DNA of 64,000 nt, taken from positions 1-64,000 of the forward strand of contig CAJQTF010000010.1 of NCBI GenBank assembly GCA_905618945.1, given 5' to 3'. Positions 1 to 10,622 of the stretch are shown here, piece after piece (position 1 is the stretch's first letter; every line of letters starts with the position of its first letter). The notes below the pieces were generated by a model. That model did not search any database. It was not told where the DNA came from and saw nothing but the letters and a program-made list of their open reading frames with translations. A program made the translations under genes and the position numbers. This DNA is from an uncultured Methylophilaceae bacterium (GTDB lineage Bacteria > Pseudomonadota > Gammaproteobacteria > Burkholderiales > Methylophilaceae).

Positions 1-3
1 TTT

Positions 4-645
4 CTAAATAACGCCGTAAGTATTTTGATATTTTTTAATCAATTCTAATTCATTAGTAAAGCCATTGGTTGTTTCTAAATATTTAATGATGTCTTCTAAA
101 TTAATAATTGAAATGACCGGGATAGAATATTTTCTAGCGATTTCCTGAGTTGCAGATAATGTATTTTTGCCTTTCTCTTGTCGGTCAATTGCAACGATAA
201 CCCCTGAAATTTTCGCCCCGTTATTATGTATTAGCTTATAAGACTCATTAATTGAAGTCCCAGCAGAAATAACATCATCAATAACTAATACATTACCTTT
301 TATTGATGAACCAATGATTTCGCCTCCTTCACCATGGTCTTTAGCTTCTTTTCTATTAAATGAATAGGGGACATTCTTACTTTTATTTGATAAAGCTATG
401 GACGAAGCACTAACAAGCGGAATCCCTTTGTAGGCTGGTCCAAAAATCATGTCAAATTCTATCTTTGTGTCTAAAATTTTATTAGCGTAGAATTCACCAA
501 GACGCTTAAGGCTTTCACCGTCGTTAAATGCACCTAAGTTGAAAAAATAAGGACTGTTGCGCCCTGCTTTGGTTAAAAAATCACCAAATTGCAACACTTT
601 TTTCTCTAGTGCAAATTCAATAAATAATGAAGTAGATGATGTCAT
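4..645 (-). CDS. pyrE: Orotate phosphoribosyltransferase
   Basis: Cytoplasmic enzyme of de novo pyrimidine synthesis; it joins orotate and PRPP to give orotidine monophosphate. The 213-residue length is normal. The PRPP-binding signature VIDDVISAGTS is at about residues 121-131 and the flexible catalytic loop (RKEAKDHGEGG) at about 98-108. The start is supported by the family-like FIEFAL stretch a few residues in. It diverges from xth with only 18 bp between the two start codons, and I see no Shine-Dalgarno sequence, so its promoter must overlap xth or its mRNA has almost no leader. The assignment is secure. Confidence 0.96.
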   Translation of the reverse strand: MTSSTSLFIEFALEKKVLQFGDFLTKAGRNSPYFFNLGAFNDGESLKRLGEFYANKILDTKIEFDMIFGPAYKGIPLVSASSIALSNKSKNVPYSFNRKEAKDHGEGGEIIGSSIKGNVLVIDDVISAGTSINESYKLIHNNGAKISGVIVAIDRQEKGKNTLSATQEIARKYSIPVISIINLEDIIKYLETTNGFTNELELIKKYQNTYGVI

Positions 646-663
646 ATTAAAAATAAATAATTT

Positions 664-1443
664 ATGAAGATTATAACCCTAAATTTAAATGGAATTCGCT
701 CAGCGTCAAGAAAAGGTTTTTATGATTGGCTTCCACGTCAAAAAGCAGACTTCGTTTGCCTTCAGGAATTGAAGGCCCATGAAGTTAATTTAGATGCCCA
801 AATGAAGTCTCCAAAAGGGTATTTTGGTAATTTTAGCTATGCAAATAAAAAAGGTTATAGTGGGGTCGGTATATATTCTAAAGAAAAACCTAATAAAGTT
901 GTTAACAAAATTGGCATTCCAGAGTTAGATAACGAAGGCCGCTATATTGAAATTGATTTAGATAAGATCATTATTATCTCAGTATATTTACCATCTGGTT
1001 CTAGTGGTGAAGAGAGACAGATATTTAAATATAAAGTCTTACATAAAATATTAGTGATATTGAAAAAGAAAATAAAATTAGGCAAAAATATCGTTGTTTG
1101 TGGAGATTTTAATATTGCTCATCACGAAATAGACTTAAAGAATTTTAAAGGGAATAAAAAAAATTCTGGGTTTTTACCGGAAGAAAGAGCTTGGCTTTCT
1201 CATTTGTTTTCAAAAGTAGGTTGGGTGGATGTGTATCGTAATCTATATCCTAATAAAGGGGAAGAGGGTTACACCTGGTGGAGTAATAGGGGGCAGGCTT
1301 GGACAAAGAATGTAGGATGGCGAATTGATTATCAAATTGCTAATCTTGAATTAGCAAAAAAAGCAAAAAAAGCAACGATATTAAAATCACAAAGATTTAG
1401 TGACCATGCACCTTTGACTATTACTTACGATGATTTTGATTGA
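664..1443 (+). CDS. xth: Exodeoxyribonuclease III (AP endonuclease)
   Basis: Base-excision repair nuclease that cuts at abasic sites and has 3'-5' exonuclease activity. The 259 residues show the whole endonuclease/exonuclease/phosphatase fold: N-terminal TLNLNGIRSA, metal ligand Glu35 (LQE), the DFN motif at about 148-150 and the C-terminal SDHAPL motif near 246-251. The start is fixed by the family, since the first strand begins at residue 1. The ATG is 18 bp from the divergent pyrE start and lacks a clear ribosome binding site. Its 3' end overlaps the convergent ampG-like gene by 19 bp. Confidence 0.95.
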   Translation: MKIITLNLNGIRSASRKGFYDWLPRQKADFVCLQELKAHEVNLDAQMKSPKGYFGNFSYANKKGYSGVGIYSKEKPNKVVNKIGIPELDNEGRYIEIDLDKIIIISVYLPSGSSGEERQIFKYKVLHKILVILKKKIKLGKNIVVCGDFNIAHHEIDLKNFKGNKKNSGFLPEERAWLSHLFSKVGWVDVYRNLYPNKGEEGYTWWSNRGQAWTKNVGWRIDYQIANLELAKKAKKATILKSQRFSDHAPLTITYDDFD

Positions 1444-2666
1444 TTCCATGGAGCTATTTTAAATAGTAAAACCATTCCAGGAATAGCAATAAGGAAGCAA
1501 AATATAAAAAAGTGATACCACCCGAAAAATTCAACTAGATAACCAGTTGAAGCATTGGTAAATGTTCGGGGAACTGAAGCTAGGCTAGTAAATAATGCAA
1601 ATTGAGTTGCAGTATATTTTGGATGGGTGGTCTTTGCAATATAAGCAATAAAAGCAGTAGTCCCAAGACCCGCTGCAAAAAATTCCAAACCTACAGTAAT
1701 AGCTAAAATTAGATTGTTGTCCCCTGATAACGCAAGCCATGCAAAACTTAGTGTGGCAAACATTTGCATAAAACCAAATACCCACAAGGCCCTATTAATA
1801 CCTAGTTTAATCATCCAGATGCCGCCAGCTAGACCCCCAATAATACCAGGCCATAAGCCAGCATTTTTAGCGATTACACCTATTTCAGTCATTGAAAAAC
1901 CAAGATCTAAGTAAAATGGTGTAGCAAGGGCTGTTGCCATACTGTCACCAATTTTATATAGGAAAATGAAAAGCAAGATAAGAAAAGCTCCTTTAATTCC
2001 TTTACGATTTTTAAATTCTTTAAATGGTTCTATTACTGCTTCTTTTAGAGTTTTAGGAGTGCCATATTTTAAAATGGGCTCTTTAATTAATAGGGTCATA
2101 ACAATCCCTGGCAGCATAAATAATCCCGTAACTATAAAAACAAATTCCCAATCAAAAGAGTCAGCAAGTATTAATGCTAGAGATCCTGGGATAAGGCTAG
2201 AAATTTTATATGCATTAACATGAATAGCATTTCCGATTCCTAATTCGTAATCAGAAAGCAATTCTCTTCTATAAGCGTCTATTACAATATCTTGACTCGC
2301 GCTAAAAAAAGCAATAACAGTTGAGATTATTGCAACTACAGTTAATTGATTTCTGGGCTCTATGAATCCAAAACTACAAATGGTTGTTAAAAGCAAAAGT
2401 TGAAAAATAATCAACCAGCTTCTTCGCCGACCCATCCCAAATGAAAACCTATCAAAAAGAGGGGCCCAAATAAATTTCCAAGTAAAGGGGAATTGGATAA
2501 GTGCAAATAGGCCAATCGTTTTAAGATCCATCCCACTGCTGCTTAACCAAGCTGGCAGAAGGCTAATTAAAATAAATAATGGTAGGCCAGAAGTAAATCC
2601 TGTAAAAATGCAGATAAGCATTTTCTTTGTAAATAAATCACGCCAAATTATTGATGAATCTGACAT
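1425..2666 (-). CDS. ampG: AmpG-like MFS permease (muropeptide transporter family)
   Basis: A 413-residue major facilitator protein with about 12 hydrophobic segments. It has the AmpG-type N-terminus (IFTGFTSGLPLFILISLLPAWL), the loop-2 motif around DRFSFGMGRRRSW and the conserved AxQDIVIDAYRRELL stretch of the AmpG subfamily. AmpG imports GlcNAc-anhydroMurNAc peptides for peptidoglycan recycling; that substrate is inferred from family membership. It lies 7 bp downstream of metW on the same strand and overlaps xth tail-to-tail, so it probably belongs to the leftward met transcript. No ampC, ampR or ampD gene is nearby. Confidence 0.85.
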   Translation of the reverse strand: MSDSSIIWRDLFTKKMLICIFTGFTSGLPLFILISLLPAWLSSSGMDLKTIGLFALIQFPFTWKFIWAPLFDRFSFGMGRRRSWLIIFQLLLLTTICSFGFIEPRNQLTVVAIISTVIAFFSASQDIVIDAYRRELLSDYELGIGNAIHVNAYKISSLIPGSLALILADSFDWEFVFIVTGLFMLPGIVMTLLIKEPILKYGTPKTLKEAVIEPFKEFKNRKGIKGAFLILLFIFLYKIGDSMATALATPFYLDLGFSMTEIGVIAKNAGLWPGIIGGLAGGIWMIKLGINRALWVFGFMQMFATLSFAWLALSGDNNLILAITVGLEFFAAGLGTTAFIAYIAKTTHPKYTATQFALFTSLASVPRTFTNASTGYLVEFFGWYHFFIFCFLIAIPGMVLLFKIAPWNQSKSS

Positions 2667-2673
2667 TTATGAG

Positions 2674-3273
2674 TTAACGATTTACCAAATTATATAGGGC
2701 AAGTGCGCCAAGTAAATTAGGAAAAAACCTTACTGACTTAGTATCAGTAAGAACCAATCGGTCAACAATTTTATATCTATTTAATTTACATAAATCATCA
2801 AAATCTTTAATTGTACAAAGGTGAACATTTGGAGTGTTAAACCATGAATAAGGCAATTCTTTTGATTTAGGCATCACTCCTTGGACTGATTGAATTCTAT
2901 CCCGCCAATATCCAAAATTTGGAAATGTGACGATTACTTGTTTTCCAACACGAAGCATTTCATTTAGGATTTCTTCAGTGTTATGCATAGATTGAATTGT
3001 TTTAGATAGGATCACAACATCAAATGAATCATCTTCAAATTCTGACAACCCTACTTCTAGATCTACTTGAAGAACATTGATTCCTGTTTTAAGTGACTTT
3101 AACCAGTTATCAGGATCTTTTTCAATTCCATATCCTGTTATATTCCTCTCTTTTTTAAGGTAATTTAATAATTCTCCATCTCCGCAACCTAGGTCAAGAA
3201 CTTTTGAGTTAGGTTTAACCCAATTAGCTATAATCGGAAAGTCATATCTATAGTTATTTTTATTCAATTTCAT
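2674..3273 (-). CDS. metW: Methionine biosynthesis protein MetW (SAM-fold methyltransferase-like)
   Basis: A 199-residue protein with a Rossmann methyltransferase fold. The SAM-binding motif [10 protein letters not shown] is at about residues 25-34, followed by the MetW hallmark region [18 protein letters not shown]. MetW accompanies MetX in many proteobacteria and is required for, or stimulates, homoserine acylation; its exact activity is not shown by the sequence. The start overlaps the end of metX by 4 bp (ATGA), which implies translational coupling and supports the pairing. Confidence 0.93.
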   Translation of the reverse strand: MKLNKNNYRYDFPIIANWVKPNSKVLDLGCGDGELLNYLKKERNITGYGIEKDPDNWLKSLKTGINVLQVDLEVGLSEFEDDSFDVVILSKTIQSMHNTEEILNEMLRVGKQVIVTFPNFGYWRDRIQSVQGVMPKSKELPYSWFNTPNVHLCTIKDFDDLCKLNRYKIVDRLVLTDTKSVRFFPNLLGALALYNLVNR

Positions 3274-4394
3274 AGCATGCTATTGAAGTAAGATTTTAAA
3301 ATTGTATGATACCTGGGCTCTTCCATTAAAAAAGCATCATGTCCGCTAGTCGCTGTAATTTCTGCATATTTGACATCAATATTATTATCTAAAAGTGCCT
3401 TAACAATTTCTTTAGATCTACCAGGTGAAAATCGCCAATCACTAGTAAAGGAAATAACTAGAAATTTGGATTTGATTTTTTTGAAAACTTTACTAAGATT
3501 TCGCTTGCTTCCATTTGAAGGATCATAATAATCCAAAGCTTTTGTCATTCTAATGTAGGTGTTTGCGTCAAATTCTTTTGCAAATTTATCCCCTTGATAG
3601 TTTAGGTATGATTCAATTTCAAATTCTGTCTTAAAATCATACTGATAATTTTTATTTTTCAATTTTCTACCAAATTTTGATTCCATTACATCATCTGATA
3701 AATAGGTTATATGTCCAAGCATCCTTGCTATTCTTAGACCCCTTCTCGGCGGTGTATTTGTTTCGTAATAATTACCTGTATTAAAGTCCGGATCTGTAAT
3801 AATGGATTGCCTTGCAACCTCATTAAAAGCAATATTTTGCGCAGTAAGATTAGGTGCTGCAGCTATTACAACAGCATGTTTGATTTTTTCAGGAAATCTT
3901 ATAGCCCACTGAATTACTTGCATTCCACCAAGACTACCTCCAACGACTCCTGCTAGCTTTGAAATATTTAAAGATGTTATTAAAGCTTCATGAGAATTTA
4001 CCCAATCTTCAACTGTTACAATTGGAAAATCAGCTCCCCATGGTTTTTTTGTTTGTTTGTTGATAGATTTAGGCCCTGAGCTGCCATCACTTCCACCTAA
4101 ATTATTAATACCAATGACAAAGAATTTATTTGTATCTAAAGGTTTATTTGGCCCAATAAGATTATCCCACCATCCAGGACATTTATCTTTTGATGAATAC
4201 CTCCCAGCTAAATGATGATTGCCAGTAAGCGCATGGCATACTAGAACAGCATTATCTTTTTTTTTGTTAAGAGTTCCATACGTTTCATATATTAAATTAT
4301 ATTCTTTTAATATTTTCCCACTTTGAAGCCTTAAAGGATTTAAGGATTTAAAGATTTCTGGTTTAACAATACCAATATTTTTCTTTAATGTCAT
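3270..4394 (-). CDS. metX: Homoserine O-acyltransferase
   Basis: First committed step of methionine synthesis: acylation of homoserine. The 374-residue alpha/beta hydrolase has the nucleophile elbow GGSLGG (Ser154), a catalytic Asp in [10 protein letters not shown] and a catalytic His in TSGHDAFL near the C-terminus. MetX proteins of proteobacteria may use succinyl-CoA or acetyl-CoA; I cannot decide which from reading alone. It overlaps metW by 4 bp and lies 34 bp downstream of prmC on the same strand. Confidence 0.94.
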   Translation of the reverse strand: MTLKKNIGIVKPEIFKSLNPLRLQSGKILKEYNLIYETYGTLNKKKDNAVLVCHALTGNHHLAGRYSSKDKCPGWWDNLIGPNKPLDTNKFFVIGINNLGGSDGSSGPKSINKQTKKPWGADFPIVTVEDWVNSHEALITSLNISKLAGVVGGSLGGMQVIQWAIRFPEKIKHAVVIAAAPNLTAQNIAFNEVARQSIITDPDFNTGNYYETNTPPRRGLRIARMLGHITYLSDDVMESKFGRKLKNKNYQYDFKTEFEIESYLNYQGDKFAKEFDANTYIRMTKALDYYDPSNGSKRNLSKVFKKIKSKFLVISFTSDWRFSPGRSKEIVKALLDNNIDVKYAEITATSGHDAFLMEEPRYHTILKSYFNSML

Positions 4395-4428
4395 TGACGA
4401 ATTATACTATCGAGTGTTGATTAAAACA

Positions 4429-5280
4429 TTAAATTTTAATTTTTCCAGATGTAGCTCTGATAATTCCATTAAGATCCTCATTATGTGTAATTTTTGTGAA
4501 ATTATTATCTAAAAATAATTGATGAATTTTTTTATATTGATTATAACCATGCTCAATATATAACGTTCCATTTGGTTTTAAAAAATTAGGACTAGTTTTT
4601 ATAATTTCTATTATATCTGCATAGCCTTTCTGCGCTGAAATTAAAGCTTCTCGTGGCTCATGAAGAAGACCTTCATCTTTTAAATGAGGATCAGATTTAT
4701 CAATATAAGGAGGGTTACTTACAATTACTTCAAATTGCTTTTTTGGAATTTTGGTAAACCAATCACTTTGTATAACTGAAATATTTTTGAGTTTGTGACG
4801 CAAAATATTTTTTTTTGCAATATTAATAGCATTTAATGAAATATCACTAAGCAATATAGTGGAATTTTTAAATTTATTTCCAAGAGCAATCCCAATTGCA
4901 CCTGAGCCAGTCCCTAAATCAAGAATATTGATTTTTTCTTGCTCGTCATATTGGTGAATAATTAAATCAACTAATAACTCAGTATCCTGTCTTGGAATAA
5001 GAACATTCGGGGTTACATGAAGATCCATATCATAGAATTTCCACTCTTTAAAAATGTATGCAAGTGGCTTGCGGGATATTCGAGCCGATACAAAATTCAT
5101 TATTTTTTTAATTTTATTGGCCTCAATAGGCAAATCAAAATTTTTAATTAAATACGCATGCTTTACTTTGAGAGCATGTTCGAGAATAAACCTTGATTCA
5201 ATGTCTGCTTCACGGAGAGTAAGGTCAAGATGTTTAGATAATAATTTACGAATTTCTAGATTTAGTTCTTGAATAATCAT
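4429..5280 (-). CDS. prmC: Release factor glutamine methyltransferase
   Basis: Methylates the glutamine of the GGQ motif in peptide release factors. The 283 residues comprise an N-terminal helical domain and a SAM-dependent methyltransferase domain, with the SAM loop DLGTGSGAIG at about 121-130 and the NPPY catalytic motif at about 189-192. It lies 39 bp downstream of prfA, its substrate's gene, on the same strand; this is the classic hemA-prfA-prmC order. Confidence 0.95.
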   Translation of the reverse strand: MIIQELNLEIRKLLSKHLDLTLREADIESRFILEHALKVKHAYLIKNFDLPIEANKIKKIMNFVSARISRKPLAYIFKEWKFYDMDLHVTPNVLIPRQDTELLVDLIIHQYDEQEKINILDLGTGSGAIGIALGNKFKNSTILLSDISLNAINIAKKNILRHKLKNISVIQSDWFTKIPKKQFEVIVSNPPYIDKSDPHLKDEGLLHEPREALISAQKGYADIIEIIKTSPNFLKPNGTLYIEHGYNQYKKIHQLFLDNNFTKITHNEDLNGIIRATSGKIKI

Positions 5281-5319
5281 AAGGCTATAAGTATCAGAAA
5301 ATAAATTTTATAAGATTCT

Positions 5320-6399
5320 TTAACCTTCATCAAGTTGAGCTAATAAGTCTGCTTGATGTTCTGAATTAAGTGCCTCAATCAGTGAATTTAGATCACCATC
5401 CATTATCAAATCAATTTTATATAAAGTTAAATTTATTCGATGATCTGTAATCCTACCTTGGGGAAAATTATAGGTTCTTATTCTTTCACTTCTATCACCG
5501 CTTCCAATTAAGCTTTTTCTTTCAGATGCAATTTTTGATTCTTGTTCCTGAATTTGACCAGCTTTAATTTTAGCTGCTAAGACACTCATTGCTTGAGCTT
5601 TATTTCTATGTTGTGATCTATCATCTTGACACTCAACAACAATGCCGGAAGGTAAATGAGTGATTCTAACTGCTGAGTCAGTTTTATTAATATGCTGTCC
5701 GCCTGCACCTGAAGCTCGATAAGTATCAATTCTGATATCAGCTGGATTTATATCTACATCAATAATTTCATCTGCTTCTGGCAAAATTGCAACTGTACAT
5801 GCTGAGGTATGAATTCGTCCTTGAGTTTCAGTATCAGGAACTCTTTGAACCCGATGACCACCTGATTCAAATTTAAGTTTTGAGTAAGCTCCTGCACCAT
5901 TAATTTTAGCAATAACTTCCTTGTACCCACCAACTTCGGCCTCATTGGCAGAAATTATTTCTAATTGCCAGCGCATTCTTTCTACAAACCGGGTATACAT
6001 TCTAAAAATATCGCCTACAAATAAAGCTGATTCATCTCCACCTGCCCCCGCTCTTATTTCAAGAAAAATATTTTTCTCGTCATTAAGGTCTTTTGGTATG
6101 AGTAATACTTGTAATTCTTTTTCAATTCTCTCTAATTGTTCTTTTCCATTATCAATTTCTGATTGAGCAAAAGCTTTCATTTCTGGATCAGTAAGCATTT
6201 CTCTGGCATCTTCAATATCTTTATCGAACTTTAAATAATCTTTATAGATATCGACAACAGGCAATATATCGGAATGTTCTTTAGATATTTTTTTGAATCT
6301 TTCCATGTCTTTTGTAGCGCCTTCTTGACTGAGCTCCCCGTTGAGTTCTTCAATTCTCTTAGACAGGTTGCTTAACTTATTTTGCATTGATGATTTCAT
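5320..6399 (-). CDS. prfA: Peptide chain release factor 1
   Basis: Terminates translation at UAA and UAG. The 359-residue length is normal. The GGQ peptidyl-tRNA hydrolysis motif is at residues 233-235, within the conserved [12 protein letters not shown] context. The stop-codon reading motif PxT reads PDT at 188-190, where E. coli has PAT; the middle position is variable, so this is not a defect. RF2 would have SPF here, which excludes it. It lies 7 bp after hemA and before prmC. Met5 is a possible alternative start. Confidence 0.96.
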   Translation of the reverse strand: MKSSMQNKLSNLSKRIEELNGELSQEGATKDMERFKKISKEHSDILPVVDIYKDYLKFDKDIEDAREMLTDPEMKAFAQSEIDNGKEQLERIEKELQVLLIPKDLNDEKNIFLEIRAGAGGDESALFVGDIFRMYTRFVERMRWQLEIISANEAEVGGYKEVIAKINGAGAYSKLKFESGGHRVQRVPDTETQGRIHTSACTVAILPEADEIIDVDINPADIRIDTYRASGAGGQHINKTDSAVRITHLPSGIVVECQDDRSQHRNKAQAMSVLAAKIKAGQIQEQESKIASERKSLIGSGDRSERIRTYNFPQGRITDHRINLTLYKIDLIMDGDLNSLIEALNSEHQADLLAQLDEG

Positions 6400-6406
6400 T
6401 AGTATC

Positions 6407-7651
6407 TTATTCTTTTAGGTTGTAAATTTTTTTTAGTAATTCTGAAATTTCTTTCGTTTCGTTTGCCGCAGAGTCATTTAATGCCTTTGTTGGGTGGTGT
6501 AAAAATTTATTTGATAAATTATTACTGAGGGATTCTAAAGTTTCGTCAATGGATTTGCCACTCTTTAATTGTTTTTTTGCTTTATCAATTTCTTTTAATC
6601 TATTTTCTTCAAACTGATTCCTTAAAGATACGATTGTTGGACTAGCTTTTTTCTTATTACTATTTTGATAAAAAATACTAACTTTGTTTTCAATAATTAT
6701 TTGAGCATCCTTAACAGCATCAACTCTGTTACTAATACCTTTTTGAGCAATTTGCGCTAACTCATCAAGTGTATACAAAAAGATATCATTTAATTTTGAT
6801 ACCTCAGGCTCAATATCTCTTGGAATTGCAAGATCAATTAATAGCATGGGCTTATGCTTCCTAATTTTGATAGCCCTTTCGATCATTCCAAGCCCAATGA
6901 CTGGTAATTGGCTCCCAGTGCAGCTGATTACAATATCATAATTATGTAATTGAGCATTAATTTCCCCAAGCAGACATGTTTCAGCACTTATTTTTTTTGC
7001 TAAATTTTTACCGCGAGAGATAGACCTATTTGCAATTGTAATACCTTTTGGTTGGTGGCTATTAAAATACTTAGCAATTAATTCTGTCATTTCGCCTGCC
7101 CCAACAAAAATAATTTTGGTTTGGTTGATATCTCCAAATATTTTTTTTGCAAGTGAGAAGGCTGAAGAGGCTATAGTTGTATTACTTGCACCAATTTTTG
7201 TTTTAGATCTTATTTCTTTAGCTGCTTCAAATACAGTTTGAAAAAAATGAGATAAAAATTTACCTTGCGTACCGGCGTAATCAGAAATTTTTGCAGCTTG
7301 TTTCATTTGTCCTAGGATTTGAGTTTCCCCTAAAAACATACTATCTAATCCAGAAGCAACTCGGTATGAGTGAGTTAGAGCCTCATGATTGTTGTAATGG
7401 TATAAATGTTTTTTTAATTGCGATAATTTTATATGGTGATAATCTGCAAGCCATTGGTAAACAATTTTTATTTTTGGCCCATTAAAATAAATTTCGGTTC
7501 TATTACATGTTGAAAGAATAGCAACTTGACTCACTTTTTTACTCTTAAGGTCAATAAGCGCATTACTTATTTGATCTGAATGAAAGACGAACCTCTCCCT
7601 CAAGCTTAATGGGGCTGTCTTATGATTTAATCCTATTATATTTAAATTCAT
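6407..7651 (-). CDS. hemA: Glutamyl-tRNA reductase
   Basis: Reduces glutamyl-tRNA to glutamate-1-semialdehyde, the first step of the C5 route to tetrapyrroles. The 414 residues begin with the family start [14 protein letters not shown]. The catalytic Cys is at about 49 in STCNRTEIY, the NADPH Rossmann glycines follow in IIFVGAGEM, and a helical dimerisation domain ends the protein. It heads the hemA-prfA-prmC leftward block and diverges from rpe across 96 bp. hemB, two steps later in the pathway, is at 12988 in this window. Confidence 0.96.
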   Translation of the reverse strand: MNLNIIGLNHKTAPLSLRERFVFHSDQISNALIDLKSKKVSQVAILSTCNRTEIYFNGPKIKIVYQWLADYHHIKLSQLKKHLYHYNNHEALTHSYRVASGLDSMFLGETQILGQMKQAAKISDYAGTQGKFLSHFFQTVFEAAKEIRSKTKIGASNTTIASSAFSLAKKIFGDINQTKIIFVGAGEMTELIAKYFNSHQPKGITIANRSISRGKNLAKKISAETCLLGEINAQLHNYDIVISCTGSQLPVIGLGMIERAIKIRKHKPMLLIDLAIPRDIEPEVSKLNDIFLYTLDELAQIAQKGISNRVDAVKDAQIIIENKVSIFYQNSNKKKASPTIVSLRNQFEENRLKEIDKAKKQLKSGKSIDETLESLSNNLSNKFLHHPTKALNDSAANETKEISELLKKIYNLKE

Positions 7652-7695
7652 CTTAATTTAATTCGCTCACGTTATCTCTATTTAATCAAAAAAGG

Positions 7696-7713
7696 GTAAA
7701 ATATGCATTTTAC
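7696..7713. repeat. Inverted repeat in the hemA-rpe divergent promoter region
   Basis: Perfect 7-bp arms GTAAAAT and ATTTTAC flank a 4-bp centre (ATGC), roughly midway between the divergent start codons of hemA and rpe. It could be an operator or chance in AT-rich DNA. No regulator is indicated. Confidence 0.35.
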
Positions 7714-7747
7714 AATAATAAACACAATTTTTTAGGATCATAAGCAT

Positions 7748-8446
7748 ATGGATAAAACATTTAGAATTGCCCCTAGCATTCTCTCAGCTAATTTTTCAAA
7801 ATTAGGACAGGAAATAAATGATGTAATTTCATCCGGTGCTGATATTGTGCATTTTGATGTAATGGATAATCATTATGTACCAAATCTGACTATTGGCCCA
7901 TTAGTATGTGAGGCGATAAGACCGATAACTGATGCAATTATAGATGTGCATTTAATGGTAAAGCCTGTAGATAGGATTATCCCTGATTTTGCTAAAGCGG
8001 GAGCTAATATTATAACGTTTCATCCAGAAGGTTCAGACCATATTGATAGAAGTTTGTCTTTAGTAAGAGAGAGTGGATGTAAATCTGGCTTGGTGTTTAA
8101 TCCTGCTACGCCATTAGAATATTTAGACCATGTGATGGATAAAATTGATATGGTGTTGTTGATGTCGGTAAATCCTGGCTTTGGTGGGCAAAAGTTTATT
8201 CCAGAGACGCTTAATAAACTTAGAATGGCTAGAAAAAAAATTGATGAGTATACTCAAAAAACTGGTCGTGAAATATGGTTGGAAGTTGATGGAGGAGTAA
8301 ACGTAGACAATATTGCTGAAATTGCTAAAGCGGGGGCAGATACTTTTGTTGCTGGGTCAGCAATTTTTAAAGCTGCTAATGATGAGGATCCAAACCGCTA
8401 TGATACTGTTGTTCAATCATTAAGAGCTTCTTTATCAAAAGCTTAA
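7748..8446 (+). CDS. rpe: Ribulose-phosphate 3-epimerase
   Basis: Interconverts ribulose-5-phosphate and xylulose-5-phosphate. In a methylotroph this would also feed the ribulose monophosphate cycle (inference). The 232-residue TIM barrel starts with the typical [10 protein letters not shown]; metal ligands are His35 and Asp37 in VHFDVMD and the later Asp in [16 protein letters not shown]-type phosphate binding is present as [11 protein letters not shown] Shine-Dalgarno AGGA lies before the ATG. It heads the rpe-gph-trpEGDC-hemB run. Confidence 0.96.
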   Translation: MDKTFRIAPSILSANFSKLGQEINDVISSGADIVHFDVMDNHYVPNLTIGPLVCEAIRPITDAIIDVHLMVKPVDRIIPDFAKAGANIITFHPEGSDHIDRSLSLVRESGCKSGLVFNPATPLEYLDHVMDKIDMVLLMSVNPGFGGQKFIPETLNKLRMARKKIDEYTQKTGREIWLEVDGGVNVDNIAEIAKAGADTFVAGSAIFKAANDEDPNRYDTVVQSLRASLSKA

Positions 8447-8447
8447 T

Positions 8448-9116
8448 TTGAAAAAATTTAATAATATAAAAAGTATTTTTTTTGACTTAGATGGCACATT
8501 ATTTGATACTGCACCAGAGTTATGTTTTGCAACAAACCAAATGTTAAAAGATATTGATTTGCAAGAGTTGGAAAACGATATTATTACAAGCTTTATTGGT
8601 AATGGTGCAGATAATTTAATTAGAAAAGCAATTTCATACTCATCTAAGCAAAATCCCGAAGCTTTATTTAAAAAAGCTAGAAAATTATTTGATAAATATT
8701 ATATTTTAAATGCTGCACAAAGTTTGCCTTATGATGGAGTAGAGGAAACACTAATGAAGCTTAAAAAGAAGAAATTAAGTCTAGCTTGCGTTACAAATAA
8801 ACCAGAAATTTATACTCATGCTATCCTTGAAAAATCAGGGCTAATTTCTTATTTAGATTTAGTTGTATCTGGCGATACAGTTATTAGAAAGAAACCAGAT
8901 CCTATGCCTCTTCAATACAGTTGTGATAAGTTAAAATTAGAACCAAATCAGGTAATAATGGTTGGAGATTCATGTAATGATATTGAAGCAGGGTTTTCTG
9001 CAGGCACTTACGTAATCACTGTCCCTTACGGATACCAATATGGACAATCAATTGAATCTGATAAAGTAGATTTTGCAATAAAAAATTTAAATGATTTGGT
9101 AACAATAATAAATTAA
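8448..9116 (+). CDS. gph: Phosphoglycolate phosphatase (HAD family)
   Basis: A 222-residue HAD hydrolase that removes phosphate from 2-phosphoglycolate. Motif I FFDLDGTLFD has nucleophile Asp13 and acid Asp15; motif II is VTNKPE, and motif IV is MVGDSCNDIEAG. It starts with TTG one base after the rpe stop, so translation is probably coupled. The rpe-gph-trpE order is typical of beta- and gammaproteobacteria and supports the specific Gph call over a generic HAD. Confidence 0.9.
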   Translation: MKKFNNIKSIFFDLDGTLFDTAPELCFATNQMLKDIDLQELENDIITSFIGNGADNLIRKAISYSSKQNPEALFKKARKLFDKYYILNAAQSLPYDGVEETLMKLKKKKLSLACVTNKPEIYTHAILEKSGLISYLDLVVSGDTVIRKKPDPMPLQYSCDKLKLEPNQVIMVGDSCNDIEAGFSAGTYVITVPYGYQYGQSIESDKVDFAIKNLNDLVTIIN

Positions 9117-9120
9117 GAAA

Positions 9121-10617
9121 ATGTTTACTACTCTTACAAAAGAACAATTTGAGGCATATAAAGAACAAGGATTTAATAGAATACCTTTAGTTCTAGAAAG
9201 CTTTGCAGATTTAGATACACCCCTTTCAGTTTATGCAAAATTAGCAAACCAACCATATAGTTATTTATTAGAATCAGTTGAGGGCGGAGATAAATTCGGA
9301 CGGTATTCAATAATTGGCCTTCCGTCTAAATTGAGAATACAAATAAATGACAATAGAATTTTAGTTCTTCAGGGCGATAAAATAAAAAAAGAGATTAACG
9401 ATGAAAACCCATTAGATTTTATCGATAACTTCATGGCCAATTTTAAAGTCCCTACTGATTTAGATTTACCAAGATATTCCGGAGGCCTTGCAGGTTATTT
9501 TGGATATGAAACTATTAAATATATTGAGCCAAAGTTATGTAAAAACTTTGTGGAGGATAAGTTAGACTTACCTGACATTTTGTTAATGCTTTCAGATGAG
9601 ATTGTAGTATTTGATAATATATCTGGGACATTATTTATTATTAATTATGTTGACCCTTCAATTCCTGATGCCTATGAATTAGGCTTAAAGAATCTTCAAG
9701 CATTAGTAGGTAAATTACAATCTGGCCCTTCACCTTTTGCATCTTTTGAAAGTGCTGATTCTGATAATAAAAAATTATCTGAAGTAGTATCAGAATTTGG
9801 AGAAAATCAATTCAAGGTGGCAGTGGACAAAGCTAAGCAATATATTTTTGATGGCGATATTATGCAAGTAGTCTTGTCCCAGAGAATGACTAAGTCTTTT
9901 GAATCAAACCCCTTATCTTTGTATCGGACTCTCCGGAGCTTAAACCCATCTCCTTATATGTTTTTTTATCACATGGGCGATCATTATGTAGTTGGAGCAT
10001 CTCCTGAAATTCTAGTCACTTTGGTTGGTGAGAAAGTTACTGTAAGACCGATTGCAGGAACAAGGCCAAGGGGTAAAGATGAGTCTGAAGATATCCAATT
10101 CGAAAAAGATTTATTAGCAGACCCAAAAGAAATTGCGGAGCATGTTCAATTAATGGATTTAGGTAGAAATGATGTAGGAAGAGTTGCAAAAATAGGCACT
10201 GTAAATGTTACAGATAGTATGATAATAGAGAAGTACTCCCATGTAATGCATATTGTTTCTAATGTTGAAGGCGTGATTAAAAATAAATTATCTGCAATAG
10301 ATGTTCTAAAGGCTTCATTCCCAGCTGGAACTGTTAGTGGGGCACCAAAAGTTAGAGCGATGGAAATTATTAATGAATTAGAAGACACTAAGAGAGGAGT
10401 TTACTCAGGGGCTGTAGGCTATCTCGGATTTGATGGAGATATGAATGTTGCAATTGCAATTAGAACTGCAGTTATTAAAGATAATGTACTTTATGTTCAA
10501 GCAGGTGCAGGTATAGTAGCCGATTCAGTACCTAAAAATGAATGGGTAGAAACGCAAAATAAAGCAAAAGCAATTTTAAAGGCATCAGAGTTAGTTCAAT
10601 CTGGCCAAAGCGAGTAA
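9121..10617 (+). CDS. trpE: Anthranilate synthase component I
   Basis: Converts chorismate to anthranilate, using ammonia delivered by TrpG; first step of tryptophan synthesis. The 498 residues contain the N-terminal tryptophan-binding LLESVEGG element (feedback site, about residues 50-57), the chorismate-binding domain with [11 protein letters not shown], and the [18 protein letters not shown] motif. It starts 4 bp after gph. No tryptophan-rich leader peptide or attenuator fits in the gap, so control by attenuation is unlikely here. Confidence 0.96.
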   Translation: MFTTLTKEQFEAYKEQGFNRIPLVLESFADLDTPLSVYAKLANQPYSYLLESVEGGDKFGRYSIIGLPSKLRIQINDNRILVLQGDKIKKEINDENPLDFIDNFMANFKVPTDLDLPRYSGGLAGYFGYETIKYIEPKLCKNFVEDKLDLPDILLMLSDEIVVFDNISGTLFIINYVDPSIPDAYELGLKNLQALVGKLQSGPSPFASFESADSDNKKLSEVVSEFGENQFKVAVDKAKQYIFDGDIMQVVLSQRMTKSFESNPLSLYRTLRSLNPSPYMFFYHMGDHYVVGASPEILVTLVGEKVTVRPIAGTRPRGKDESEDIQFEKDLLADPKEIAEHVQLMDLGRNDVGRVAKIGTVNVTDSMIIEKYSHVMHIVSNVEGVIKNKLSAIDVLKASFPAGTVSGAPKVRAMEIINELEDTKRGVYSGAVGYLGFDGDMNVAIAIRTAVIKDNVLYVQAGAGIVADSVPKNEWVETQNKAKAILKASELVQSGQSE

Positions 10618-10622
10618 AAAAA

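Noticed and set aside
5830-5840. RF1 stop-codon motif PDT instead of PAT as a sign of an altered genetic code
   Set aside because: The family motif is PxT with a variable middle residue, and genes in the window use TAA, TAG and TGA as stops.
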